A stretch of DNA of 64,000 bases from Begonia masoniana (Eukaryota > Streptophyta > Magnoliopsida > Cucurbitales > Begoniaceae), in NCBI GenBank assembly GCA_022432975.1, contig CM039503.1:50571259-50635258 (forward strand). Direction: 5' to 3'. The position numbers and the translations under genes are program-made. How positions within the stretch are numbered: the stretch's first letter is position 1; each line of letters opens with the position of its first letter. Below, piece after piece: positions 21,101 to 30,637 of this stretch. The notes beneath the pieces are model-generated. The model had not been told where the DNA came from, searched no databases, and saw only the letters and a list, made by a program, of their open reading frames with translations.

Positions 21101-21294
21101 CCATTCCGGGGACGACAAAGGTTGTAAATTTTGAGCAAAACATCGGGGCCTTGACAGTGAAATTGACGGCAGAAGAAATGGCAGAGCTCGAATCCTTCGC
21201 GTTGGCAGATGCTGTCAAGGGTGATCGATATGGGAGTGAAATGCCTACTTGGAAGGAGTCCGAGACGCCTCCGCTTTCGTCTTGGGAGGCCTGA
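12791..21294 (+). CDS. AKR1, aldo-keto reductase gene interrupted by a Copia element
   Basis: It encodes an NADPH-dependent aldo-keto reductase of the plant auxin-induced PCNT115/perakine reductase-like group, probably cytosolic. Five exons are seen: 12791-13003, 13102-13160 plus 19990-20136 (TCCCT at 19990-19994 is the target duplication, so native sequence resumes at 19995), 20311-20483, 20595-20703 and 20959-21294. The first residues are [20 protein letters not shown]. The AKR tetrad is present: Asp55 and Tyr60 in FLDTSDIYG, Lys86 in ELATKFG, His127 in YYQHRID. The cofactor loop reads [13 protein letters not shown] in exon 5. With the Copia removed, exon 2 is 201 bp as in AKR2 and all five exons stay in frame, giving about 343 residues. 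I see no other disabling change. The insertion is therefore recent, and the allele is either null or makes an altered transcript. The native substrate is unknown. Confidence 0.88.
13161..13655 (-). repeat. Copia 3' LTR
   Basis: It starts TGTAAGTATAATTTGC and ends GAATGCCCAACA on the plus strand. The inner neighbour TTCTCCCACTTGGC, reversed, is the purine-rich tract GCCAAGTGGGAGAA that primes plus-strand synthesis. It is almost identical to 19485-19989. Its outer end places GTAAGT at the junction with AKR1 exon 2. Confidence 0.93.
14027..14425 (-). pseudogene. Copia RNase H, C-terminal part, shifted frame
   Basis: The product contains [46 protein letters not shown] and [13 protein letters not shown], the standard Copia RNase H and tail. 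It overlaps the reverse transcriptase frame at 14347-14425, so a frameshift separates the two parts. RNase H removes the RNA strand of the replication intermediate. It is the last piece of the polyprotein before the 3' LTR. Confidence 0.85.
14347..15831 (-). CDS. Copia reverse transcriptase domain
   Basis: A 494-residue open frame covers most of the reverse transcriptase and the start of RNase H. Visible motifs are [42 protein letters not shown], the catalytic YVDDILLA and SDSDYAGC at the RNase H start. It is one part of a polyprotein, so the M at its start is not a real start codon. It is upstream of the shifted RNase H frame and downstream of integrase, as in Copia. The domain is intact, but the polyprotein around it is broken. 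Confidence 0.9.
   Translation of the reverse strand: MEPRKVEIKEVRVQVPIPITSTQVVVPTVVENIHDLHEQQINDQTPHNEVNEPIIDEPQEIPLRRSVRERRSAISNDYVVYLQESDYDLGLDDDPVSFSQAIESENSDKWLNAMKDELKSMEQNEVWKLVELPEGCKRVGCKWVFKTKRDSNGNIERNKARLVAKGFTQKDGIDYKETFSPVSKKDSFRIIMAMVAHYDLELHQMDVKTAFLNGTLDEDVYMDQPEGFVIKGQEHMVCKLKKSIYELKQASRQWYLKFNDTITSFGFKKNIVDRCIYLKVSGSKFIFLILYVDDILLATNDLGLMYETKKYLDRNFEMKNMGEASFVIGIEIFRNRSQGLLGLSQKAYINKVLERFRMDKYSASVVPIQKGDKFNLNQCPKNELERTQMKDIPYASIVGSLMYAQTGTRPDISFAVGMLGRYQSNPGIEHWKAAKKVLRYLQGTKEHMLTYRRSDHLEVIGFSDSDYAGCVDTRKSTFGYLFLLADGAIWRLSL
15964..16830 (-). pseudogene. Copia integrase domain, one in-frame stop at its end
   Basis: It contains the zinc-binding region [17 protein letters not shown] with CVDCIKRKQ, then [36 protein letters not shown] and [15 protein letters not shown]. 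The D-D-E core residues are therefore present. The frame ends in TGA just after NPHERKLDS at 15964, while homologous sequence continues without a break ([14 protein letters not shown]), so this is a nonsense change. A frame change separates it from protease at about 16830-16865. Confidence 0.87.
16865..17563 (-). pseudogene. Copia gag C-terminus, zinc knuckle and protease
   Basis: The start is gag sequence ([20 protein letters not shown]). It is followed by a basic Lys/Gly-rich linker, the zinc knuckle [14 protein letters not shown] and the aspartic protease site [13 protein letters not shown]. The zinc knuckle binds genomic RNA, and the protease cuts the polyprotein. Upstream gag is separated from this frame by the anomalous gap region, so gag is not continuous. 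The frame shifts again just before integrase. Confidence 0.87.
17570..18191. other. Anomalous block in Copia gag: gap of 100 N, poly-T and duplicated pieces
   Basis: Between two halves of gag lie, in order: foreign sequence with TCTGCCGATCACTACACGAC, which resembles the 64 bp repeat of the Gypsy LTR at 55081; a 17-base T run; exactly 100 N (17842-17941); an LTR fragment (17942-18030) matching 13540-13632; a 68 bp piece (18028-18095) duplicated from 19171-19238; and about 96 T (18096-18191). A fixed 100 N run is the usual placeholder for a gap of unknown size. Treat the order and content here as unreliable. Confidence 0.85.
18192..18655 (-). pseudogene. Copia gag, N-terminal part
   Basis: On the minus strand it reads [20 protein letters not shown], then [19 protein letters not shown], ending near [15 protein letters not shown]. 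This is the gag region of plant Copia elements (UBN2/DUF4219 type), which forms the particle shell. Upstream in-frame sequence has no clear gag similarity, so the exact start is uncertain. The 3' side runs into the poly-T and gap block. Confidence 0.75.
19256..19390. repeat. Tandem repeat with ATGAACAGTAA core
   Basis: About seven short units of 17-21 bp repeat the core ATGAACAGTAA with CCGG-rich spacers. They lie in the Copia leader between the gag frame and the 5' LTR. The same GAACAGTA core occurs in solo LTR 1 (3901-4125) and in solo LTR 4 near 48440. Confidence 0.8.
19466..19484 (-). other. Copia primer-binding site
   Basis: Reversed, the bases next to the 5' LTR read TGTGGTATCAGAGCCAGG. 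This contains TGGTATCAGAGC, complementary to the 3' end of plant initiator methionine tRNA, the usual primer for Copia reverse transcription. Confidence 0.9.
19485..19989 (-). repeat. Copia 5' LTR
   Basis: It is nearly identical to 13161-13655, with a short AATTACAG duplication and a longer GA run making it 10 bp longer. It carries the element's promoter, in antisense orientation to AKR1. Near its outer end, TGAAG at 19967-19971 could act as a splice acceptor in the AKR1 direction. Confidence 0.93.
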
Positions 21295-22640
21295 TTAAGG
21301 TCACTAACTTTATCAATCTTGTTTTGTTGTTGTGTGATCTGATCCCATTTCCTTGAAATGGAATAGATTGTGTTGTTCTTGCCTATATTATATGTTTAAT
21401 GAACAATATGAGGAATGTTACGTGCTTTCTTAAATATCTAGAAGAGTCTCTCTGTACCCCCTCAATTTATCAATTTAGTCACTTAGACAGGATAAAGTAC
21501 TCAAATTAGTTCTATGGTAATGTTGAGAATCGAACTGGAATAGGAAAAAATTTGTAAAAATAAAGACACCGAAATTTACATGCAAAACTCTTCTGGAAAA
21601 AAAATTACGAGTAGAAGAAAAATTTATTATTATCAAATAAATATACAATGAATAACAGTATATAGAGCAATGTAAAACACTTCAATATTAAATATGGGTC
21701 AACTAGATAAAAATTGAATTCAAGTCACACCGAATTTAATAAGAAAATAGAAATTAGACCTTAAATTTATAAAGTGTGAACAACTAACAATATGTCGTTA
21801 GAAGGATCAATTAGTGAAGTGTTACATACATGCTTGTGTGCAATTAACTCTTTTCCTCTCTCGATCTCTAGATAGAGTTGGAACTTATTCGATACGAATA
21901 TTAGAAGAATCATAAAGTGAGTGCTTAAAAACGTTAAGTGACGTTAGTCGAGTGCTAAAATTTATTTTTAGTAGGGGTTATCATAGTTAAATTCAATCTG
22001 AGTTCGGTTTGTTTTGTGATAGAAATGAACCAAAACGAATTGGTAGAGATCGATTATAGTAACTTTAGAATCGAAACCATATTTTTTGTGCAAAAACCAA
22101 ACTGAAACCAAACCTAAAATACAGGTTTTGTTTCGGTTGCATTGCAAATACAAATATATATCAAAATAGAAAATGAGATTAAAAAAATTAAAGAAATTTT
22201 TATAAATAAATTTCAATTGATGATAAAATAAATTAATTTGTATAATTAAAAAATTAATTCTTATGATCTCCAATTAGCCATAATTTTATTCATTACAAAT
22301 TAAACATTATTGACTATATTAATTGCTGCAAAAATATAATTTAAATTTTTAATTCATTCACTCTAAAAATTGATTTTTGTTTTTAAATCTAATGATACTT
22401 TAGTTTGATTCGGTTGCTTTCAGTTTTATATATGTCTAACCAAAATCAAACTAAATTTTATTGGTTTTTAAATTTGAGAATTGCATGTTTCGATGGACTT
22501 TAAGAACTGACCAAAACTAAACCAAACCGAGCGATTCAATATTGGACTTTGATTTAGTTTTGTCACTGTATTTTATTTATTTATTTCTATTTTAAGAAGA
22601 GTTTAGTTTTCATAGAGTAATTCAGAGTCTGTTCTTTTAT
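21295..22640. repeat. AKR1 downstream flank, copy B, with MULE empty site
   Basis: It is homologous to flank copies A, C and D. At about 22232, after TGATAAAATAAA, the sequence runs straight on into TTAATTTG, whereas copies A and C have a MULE starting there. It is therefore a pre-insertion site. The block around GTTTTCATAGAGTAAT at 22609 matches 29796, the right flank of MULE-C. No gene is seen. Confidence 0.75.
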
Positions 22641-23452
22641 TTTTATATTTATTTTTATTTATTAAGTAAGAATATTTAAAAAAATTGTCATTATGATCAA
22701 GGGGTGACTCTTCAAAGGAAACAATTATGCATGCCAAGGTTGATCCTTTTGAAGCAAACAATTATTTATGTCATTGCTCGACATTGTCATTGTTTGTAAC
22801 TCTCATTCTCTATTTTTTTAGACATTTGTTCATTTTACTTTTACTGGTAACTGTTTATTTTATTTTACTTTAATTTACATATTTTTTTATTAATTTATTT
22901 TTATTCTATTTTTTGTCTTGTTCTCACTCATGAGTTTATGCTATTTTGGATAATAACTCACCGTCAATTTTTATTTGAATAAGTTTGTACAAATTACATA
23001 TTTGAAAGGGTAAAATCCATTTTTTGGACTCAACTATCGATTGAGTGCAAAAAATGGATTAAACTTTGATTTTGTGCCAAAAATGGCTCAAAATTTACGA
23101 AATGGACAAAAACTGGCTTTGCGGTAAACCGTATACCCTCCGCGGGGAGTGATCTGAAGAGAACGGGTTGCCGTGTGCGGAGAACGGCAACCCGTCTCCA
23201 CGAGGGGGCATTTCAGAGGTGAAGACCCCCCCGCGTGCATGTGCACCTCACGTTCGCGGGGGATCTCCACCTTTTGAAATGCCCCTCGTGGAGACGGGTT
23301 GCCGTTCTCCTCGCGCGGCTACCCGTTCTCCCCGAGGGGGCATTTCAGAGGGTGGAGACCCCCGTGAACGTGAGGCACACGTGCACGACCCCGCGTGGAG
23401 ACGGGTTGCCGTTCTCTTGATGCGGCAACCCGTCATCCGTCAGACCTGTGAG
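22641..23452. repeat. Intergenic stretch ending in a GC-rich palindromic repeat
   Basis: 22641-22990 is AT-rich with nothing recognised. From about 23010 a TE-end-like run (GGGTAAAATCCATTTTTTGG) leads into a GC-rich block at 23110-23450. Here GAGACGGGTTGCCGTTCTC and its reverse complement alternate, as do GAGGGGGCATTTCAGAG and its reverse complement. The overlapping short ORFs on both strands are products of the repeat. A similar arrangement follows MULE-C at 29838-30310. Confidence 0.65.
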
Positions 23453-24796
23453 GACTAACAATTCGTCATTAGAAGTAGGGGTGGGCACAATCTGGGCTGG
23501 TCTGGTCTGGTTCCAGCTTGGAACCGGACCGGACCGGACTTTTCGGGATTTTAAATCTCAGAACCAGAACCGGTCCTGGAAGGGACCGGTACCGAACCGA
23601 GACTGAAGATTTGGTCTAGTCCCGGTTCGGTACCGGTTCCTCCCATCTGATTATTTATTTATTTATTTTTCTAAAATATTTATACAATATTACAAAACTA
23701 AAATATTCTTTATTATCCCTTCCTATCTATTTTCCGAGTTCGCTTCTACGAACAACTGACCTTGACGATCGTTTCTGCTCAATTCAGCTCAACTGAATCC
23801 GGAGGCAATCGAGCTGAATCATCTTCGGTTTTTCGCTTTCATGCCGCTCTATTGCATCGCCATGGTCGCCGAATCCGTAAGTCTTCCATTTTTTAGGTTA
23901 GCTGCAAGCTACCCGTTGTTTGTGAAAACTTTAAGCTGATAAATCTAAGATCCAATAACCCTAATTTCAATCTTGTAGCAGACACAATAACGAAGAACCA
24001 GTGACAGAAAGCGCAGAGGTTTACAACGGGAGTCAGAATCAATTTGCTATCTTCGATTTACAGCTAAAGTCTGAACTCCATTTACTGATTTAGGGCATCC
24101 GACCCATGGGTCGTCGGGTCAGATAACCATTTTTCTGGCCGACCCATGGGTCGGTACTCCCACGGTCCGGGCCGGTTCTCGGACCTAGGAACTGTGTACT
24201 GGACCGCTGGTTCCGGTTCCAAGAGTTTTAGAACCGGAACCGATTCCCACCCTCTTGGAACTGCCCAAGAATCGCCCGAAACCGCGGTCCAGTCCGGTCC
24301 GGTCCGTCGGTTCCGGTTTGGTTCTGCCCACCCCTAATTAGAAGGATATTATTAGTCAAGTGTTACATACATGCTTGTGCACAGTTAACTCGATTCCTCT
24401 ATCGGTCTCTAGATAGAGTTGTAACTGATTCGATACGAATATTAGAAGATGATAAATATGATATAAAGTGAGTGCTTAAAAACATTAAGTGGCGTTAGTC
24501 AAATGCTAAAATTTATTTTTAGTATGGATGATCGTGGTTTGATTCAGTCCGGGTTTAGTTTGTTTTGTGATAGAACTGAACCAAACCGAATTGGTAGAGA
24601 TCGATTTGGGTAACTTTAGAATCGAAACCAGATATTTTGTGCAAAAACCAAACTTGAAACCAAACTGAAAATACGGGTTTTGTTTCGGTTGCATTGCAAA
24701 TACAAACATACGTTCAAAATAGAAAATTAGATTAAAAAAAAGTTAAAGAAATTTTTAAAAATAAATTAAATAATTTTCAATTGATGATAAAATAAA
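23453..24796. repeat. AKR downstream flank, copy C, split by a hAT element
   Basis: It matches copies A, B and D on both sides of the insert (AACAATTCGTCATTAGAAG before, GGATATTATTAGTCAAGTG after). No AKR coding remains immediately upstream, so this unit has lost its gene. It leads directly into the left end of MULE-C. Confidence 0.75.
23476..24336. mobile_element. Non-autonomous hAT element, 861 bp
   Basis: The ends are TAGGGGTGGGCA and TGCCCACCCCTA, a 12 bp perfect terminal inverted repeat of hAT type. A perfect 8 bp target duplication ATTAGAAG (23468-23475 and 24337-24344) confirms the borders, and flank copies A and B show the site without it. Subterminal regions are GC-rich with many GGACCGG and CCGGTTC repeats in both orientations. 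There is no transposase. The interior (about 23740-24070) has different composition and includes a short ATG frame ending at GTAAGTC, so it may be captured host sequence. Confidence 0.93.
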
Positions 24797-25337
24797 GGAA
24801 AAAGTTCAATTCAGACCCTATTGTATAGGGTCATTTGTTATTTGGTCTCTAATGTTTTTTTTTTGCCCAATCAGACCCTATCGTATATGCCATTTGCAAT
24901 TCAAACTTTTCCGTTTAATTTCCCGTTAAATTGATCACGTGCAGAGTGCGTGGCCTTCTTTTGTAGATTTAAAAATTCTAAAATCCCAAATTACCCTTCT
25001 CTCTTCCCTCTTCGTGTTCTCTCTTCTCAGATCGCTCGTGCCAAATTGCAAGCTGCCGAAGACGGTTCGCAAGGAACTTCACACATTCGCCTCGCTAGGG
25101 CGTGCCAGATTTTCTAACGTTTACTGTCGAAACGAGCCCTACTTGTCGAAGACAAATTGTGAGCCCTAGACTCGAACATAAATCGCCATTTCAGGTATGT
25201 TCTGTCAACCATTGAATTTTGTTTTCTCATTTTCAAAATGGGAAAATATTGTTCATGTTCTGTCGAACATTGGTCACTGTTTTCCCAATCGATTTTTCTC
25301 CATTTAGAAAATGATAATCGATTGTTCTATTCTGTTG
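24797..25337 (+). repeat. MULE-C left terminal inverted repeat
   Basis: This is the inverted partner of 29172-29704, alignable along its full length and including GATCACGTGCAGAG and GTGCCAGATTTTC. The ends of MULE-A (1286-1837) and MULE-D (49302-49785) belong to the same family. Confidence 0.88.
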
Positions 25338-25491
25338 GTACATTGTTTAAAACTGTTGATATTGGAATTGTTGATAGTGAACTCTCAGTTTTGTTTTCAA
25401 TATGCTAGTTGATATTGCTTCTTGTTGATATTGAACTCTCTGTTCTATTTTATTGACTTGCTATTTGTTTTCAATAATGTAGATAAAAGAT

Positions 25492-28098
25492 ATGAATGAC
25501 TTTAGTATAGAATTCAATTTTGGAGGAAAATTCATATATAAGGAGAGGTTCATGTACAGCTGTGGAAAGCAGGAAATTGTTTCCAAGTGCAAGGGGGATC
25601 GAATGTCCATGTTGGTGATTGAAGACATGTTAGCGGAGTTTGGAGTCATTGCATAGAAGACTCTTTCTTATGAGATTCCTAAACTTAGTTTCCATAAAAG
25701 ATTGAGGCGCTTGAAAACTGGCAAAAATGTGATGAGGATGGTTAGTAGACTCGATGAAAAGCGTTCCGTTAAGATTTATGTGGAGTATGAAGATAATTGT
25801 ACAATATGTTATTAAGTGACAGTGAGAATGAATTAATTGATGATAATGATGAACCGAGGGGGAATGAGGATGAGTTAGATGCTGATGGGGATGAACGCAG
25901 TGGGAATGCGGATGCGTTAAGTGCTGATGGGGATGAACATAGTGAGAATGTGGACGATGTAAATGTGGATGCAGGTGAAGAGGGCGATAATGAGGATGCG
26001 CATGATAATGTTGATTCAGTGGCGAATGATGATATTGCCATAGATTCTGTTTCGCAGCACATGGATGAGGATAAATTAAACTCTGTAACGGAATCAGATG
26101 ATGATATGAGAGAGAGCAATGTTCGAGCATCGAGCATCGAGCATCAAGCATCAAACATCAATACTCCCCACGAGCTTCAGTTAGGAAAGACTTTTGGTTC
26201 AATACATGTCATTAAGGACGCAGTAAAAAAGTATGCAATGGAGAATGGATATGATATTAGGTTCGAGAAAAGTGAAAGAAGCAAACTACAAGCAGTATGC
26301 AAACATGGATGTCCATGGAGACTATATGCATCAAAGATGCAGGCCGAGGAATCCTACAAGATTAAAACATTGAAAGGCTCGCACTCATGCGTATGAACGA
26401 TGGAGAATCGTCATGCATCATCTAAATGGGTAGCATCTGAGTACCTTCGTAGATTTAGAAGTCAACTACAGTGGGAGATTGCGTCTATTATTGAATCAGT
26501 AAGACAAGACTACAACGTGAATATCTCAAAGACTGTAACATATAGGGCAAGGAGGAAAGCTAGAATAATGGTGGATAGAAGTTCAGATGAGCAATATAAA
26601 AATTTGTAGTCATATGCAGAAGAAATTAATAGGCCAAATTCAGGGAGCACATGCATCGTGAGTGTGGATCCAACAGAAAGTGAAGAAAATAAAATTTTCA
26701 AGAGGCTGTATATGTGTTTCAATGCATGTAAGACAAGATTTATAGCTTGTTGTCGATCCGTCATTAGTTTGGACGGTTGTCATTTAAAAGGACAATGCCA
26801 CAAACAACTTTTGACAGCAATCGGAGTTGATAGGAATCATGGAATATTTCTCATTTCCATTACTGTTGTTGAGGGTGAAACAAAAGAATCTTGGGCGTGG
26901 TTGTTGAGGGTGCAATGGTCACGGATTGACTTTTATTTCAGACCAACAAAAAATAAGTCTTCTTCTTCATGTACTTTTATTTCCAAATGTATAGTTATAT
27001 CACTTATCAATTTCTGAACTACTTGCAATGCAGGGTTTGGTTCCAACATTAGAGGATGTGGTACCCGAAGCTGAAGTCCGGTATTGTGTACGACACTTGT
27101 ATGCAAATTTCAAAAAAGATTTTTGGGGAAAAGTCTACAAAGAGGCAATGTGGAATGCATCATTGGCTACAACAGAAGTTGCCTTTAAGAAGGAGATGGA
27201 CAAGTTGATCACTTTGAATAGAGCGGTGTACATGGCATTGCGAGAGATTCCTCTGCAGTTCTGGTCCCCAAATACATTCAGTCAACAATCAAAGTGCGAG
27301 CTCACTTTGAACAACCTCAGCGAGTCATTCAACTCCTTAATACTCCCAGCAAGAGATAAGCCAATCTTGACGATGCTCGAAATGATTAGAAGGACTTTGA
27401 TGACTAGAATTGCGAAGAGACATAGCAAAATGGAAAAATGTAATGACTTGTTATGTCCTGAAGTACGAAAGAAAGTTGAGAAATTAAAGAATGCTGCAAG
27501 ACACTGGTTTCAAATGCCTGCGGGAGGGGAAAGATTTGAGGTTACTAATCATTTTCAACAATTTGATGTCGATTTACACAATCACGATGTAGCTGTTACA
27601 TGTGGGAGCTGACTGGTATACCTTGTGTGCACGCGATTCCTTGTCTTTCATTCATGAGAAGGAATATCGAGGACTACATTCACCCATACTACCATCGGGA
27701 GACATATATCTGGTTGTATTCTCATTTTATTAGACCACTTAACGGTGCTGATATGTGGCCTTCTAGAAGTACGCCCACCATACTACCACCTTTTATGAAA
27801 CGACAACCTGGTAGGCCAAAGAAGAAAAGAACTAGAGACATCGATGAACCACAAGGCCAGTCATCAATTTCTAGAAAAAAATATGATTATGACATGTGGG
27901 AAATGTGGTGGGGCTAATCATAATTCAAGAACTTGCAAAGGAGTCTCAAATGCAACCCGAGTAAGTAAAGATTACTATGACAACATGTTTTCTATGCTCA
28001 ATAAATGTCTCTTATAATTTCTATACTCATCGTTTCAGGCTTCCTCGGCAGGAAGAAACTCCCAAAGCAAGTCTAATTTGTTCATGGGTTTTAGGTAA
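25492..28098 (+). pseudogene. MuDR-type MULE transposase, decayed
   Basis: The ATG at 25492 is equivalent to 49942 in MULE-D. Parts in order: N-terminal region (stop TAG near 25655); acidic repeat region at about 25830-26010; Mutator DNA-binding domain at about 26160-26395 (HGCPWRLYASKM, then KTLKGSHSC); DDE core at about 26690-26910 (SLDGCHLKG, IGVDRNHGIF, VVEGETKESWAWLL); RYCVRHLYANFKKDFWG at about 27085; SWIM zinc finger at about 27600 (WELTGIPCVHA); zinc knuckle CGKCGGANHNSRTC at about 27893-27940 in another frame. Two introns are likely: one before 27034, whose donor reads AT instead of GT, and one from 27960 (GTAAGT) to 28038. The last exon ends at TAA 28096-28098. With several stops and shifts it is not functional. 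Confidence 0.88.
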
Positions 28099-29171
28099 CG
28101 ACAACACGTGATAAGTGATCTTTTTTTGTTAGAAGCTATATTTTGTACTATGTTTTTAGAAGCAAGACAAGCATCATGCTGCTTGTTGTTTTTGGTTACA
28201 AGCTGTAATTTTAGAAGCAGGATAATGGTTGCTTCTTGTTAACTCTTTGAGATTCAGTTTCATGTATAATTTTTATAGTGCTCATCATCTACAATTTTCA
28301 TAAAAAGACAGTTATCATAATCAGCAAATACTAAACAGATTTTCAACTTCTAATCATAATGATTAGTCTCATAGTACATTTTGTAGCATATACAAACAAC
28401 AACTACAATTGTCATAATACTTAATCGCAAAGTTACATTTTGCAGCATACATAAAGAGCAACTACAACTGTTGTGACAATCCATAAAAACTTATATAATA
28501 GTAGTTTTGTTCTCAACTTCTCGTTGTTTGCTTCTGCTTTCCTAAATCGTGACTGTAATAGATTCAATACTTTCTTGTCTCTCTCCTTCGTTGGTGCATC
28601 GTACCATGTGAAAAAATCACATCCTCTTGTGCCTCGCTATGAGAAAATGAATAATGTAAGTGTGTTCGAACTAAAGTAAAATAAATCATCCCCATAATTT
28701 CATTGCATTTACCTCATATTTTTGACATGAAACTTTCGTCCTGGATTGTCTCGTGTCTATGATGTGCGCATAGCAGCTATTTCATGACAAAAACAAACAA
28801 TGAGAGATACTCTTTCACGAACAACTGCAATTGAAAAGTCAATATATGAAGAACTAAATTTCAATTAAACATATTTTTTCTTATTGGAAAAATCAACAGC
28901 AACTTGAAGAACTAAGTTTCAATTATCAATATGTGTATCAATATGTGAATTCAACAATATGACAGTACCAAAAATACAAGTATTTGCCTAAATCAAAACT
29001 GACAACATAACAACTAAATCCAAACAGAAGACTTGAAAAAGTAAATTTAAAGTAAATTTTCAAATTGAAAAAGTAAAGTACAACATACATGTAGTTGAAG
29101 AACTGTCATTATCCATCTCGAGTAAAGTTCCAATTTGATCTGTATGCAACTACAAACAAAAGACTTGACCG
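28099..29171. other. MULE-C interior without coding
   Basis: Between the transposase end and the right inverted repeat lies about 1 kb of AT-rich sequence with short direct repeats (GCAGCATA and TTGTAGCATA near 28380-28450). No second gene of mudrB type is recognisable. Confidence 0.5.
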
Positions 29172-29704
29172 AAACAGAACAGAGCAATCGATTGTCATTT
29201 TCTAAATGAGGAAAAATCGATTGGGAAAACAATGACCAATGTTCAACAGAACAAGAACAATGTTTTCCTATTTTGAAAATGGAAAAACAAAGTTCAATGT
29301 TTGACAGAACAAACATGAAATGGCGATTTATGTTCGGGTCTAGGGCTCACAATTTGTCTTCAATAGTAGGGCTCGTTTCGACAATAATCGTTGGAAAATC
29401 TGGCACGCCCTAGCGAGGCGAATGTGTGAAGTTCTTTGCGAACCGTCTTTGGCAGCTCGCAATCCGGCACGAGCGATCTGAGAAGAGGGAACACGAAGAG
29501 GGAAGGATAATTTGAGATTTTAGAATTTTTAAATCTAAAAAAGAAGGTCATGCGCTCTGCACGTGATCAATTTAATAGGAAATTGAATGAAAATGTTTGA
29601 ATTGCAAACGGCATATATGATAGGGTCTGATTGGGCAAAAAAAACACATTAGAGACCAAATGACAAATGATTTCATACGATAGAGTCTGAATTGAACTTT
29701 TCCC
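29172..29704 (-). repeat. MULE-C right terminal inverted repeat
   Basis: It is the inverted partner of 24797-25337 and ends TTGAACTTTTCCC at 29704. The sequence continues with TATAAATTATT, aligning to the empty site at about 22229-22240. Confidence 0.88.
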
Positions 29705-29837
29705 TATAAATTATTACTTTAACCTCACAATATAATAATATATTTTATCTTAACATGTAAAGAATATAACTTCACACGGGCAACCATGACATTTTGTTTT
29801 CATAGAGTAATGCAAAGACTATTCTTTTATTTATTTT

Positions 29838-30310
29838 TGGGTAAAAATCATTTTGAACCTCAAAGTATCGATTTTTTTAGTATTAATTCTAACAAAACAA
29901 ATCTCAATTTATCAAAAACCTAACAATTTAAATCCCAGCGGACGCCCGATAACCCCTCGTTCTGCATTTTACAAAAGAGGACGGAGGACCATTCTCCAAG
30001 CGTGGTCCCCTGTTCTCTTCGGGGGTCGACACGGGGGTGTAGAACCCCCTGCGCACGTGCATTCCATGTGTAGAACAGGGGACCGACCTAATAAGAATGG
30101 TCCCCCGTTCTTTTGAGGGTCAACGCGGGGGTGTAGAACCTCCCACGCACGTGTGTTGCATGTGGAAAAACATGGGGGGCTGTTCATTTTAGCTTGGCCC
30201 CCCGTGTTACAAAGCAATTTTAAAATGAAGGGCTTTGTCCTGAAGCACGGGGGCTATGTTTAGCCTAGGGCTGATAACGGGGGGCGTTCTCCCTCAAATG
30301 GGGGGCCGAT
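29838..30310. repeat. GC-rich imperfect tandem repeat after a TE-end-like run
   Basis: It begins GGGTAAAAATCATTTTGAAC, similar in layout to the start of the block at 23010. Two imperfect copies of a unit of about 98 bp (from about 30003 and 30101) share GGGGGTGTAGAACC and CACGTG-containing segments. Flanking pieces are in inverted orientation. ORFs over it on both strands are repeat artefacts. Confidence 0.6.
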
Positions 30311-30637
30311 CTCTCGATAGTATATATAACATCGGCTTCCTGTGCACCCTCCGTTGTCAGAAACCGAGAGAAAAATCATTGAATCCGTGATTTTTGTCGT
30401 CGAAAATCCTCAAATCTCACCCATCGCCGCCCAAAATCCCAAAATACGAAGCCTCGTAGTTGAGAACACAAACCCGAGCCCTCCACTAGTCGAAAATTGT
30501 CAATCGGCGAAAAACTGAAACCCATTGCCGAAATTCCCAAACCCTACTCTTTGCAATGGCCCCCGAATTTTTTTTTCAAATGAAAGGCTCCCCCCTGACA
30601 CAAGCTGGTCCATCAAACTGAGCACCTTCGTCACAAG

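Larger units (their letters stand above)
24797..29704 (+). mobile_element. MULE-C, full-length Mutator-like element
   Basis: It is 4.9 kb between long terminal inverted repeats of about 540 bp (24797-25337 and 29172-29704), with outer ends GGAAAAAGTTCAATTC and its near-inverse. It carries a complete but decayed MuDR-type transposase. The 9 bp target duplication is not clean: TAAAATAAA on the left against TATAAATTA on the right. Alignment to the empty site at 22232 supports the border, with small indels on the right. MULE-A and MULE-D are truncated relatives in the same flank position, so the insertion predates the flank duplication. Confidence 0.9.

Noticed and set aside
23088..23458. Overlapping ORFs in the GC-rich block
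   Set aside because: They come from inverted repeats on both strands and show no protein family.
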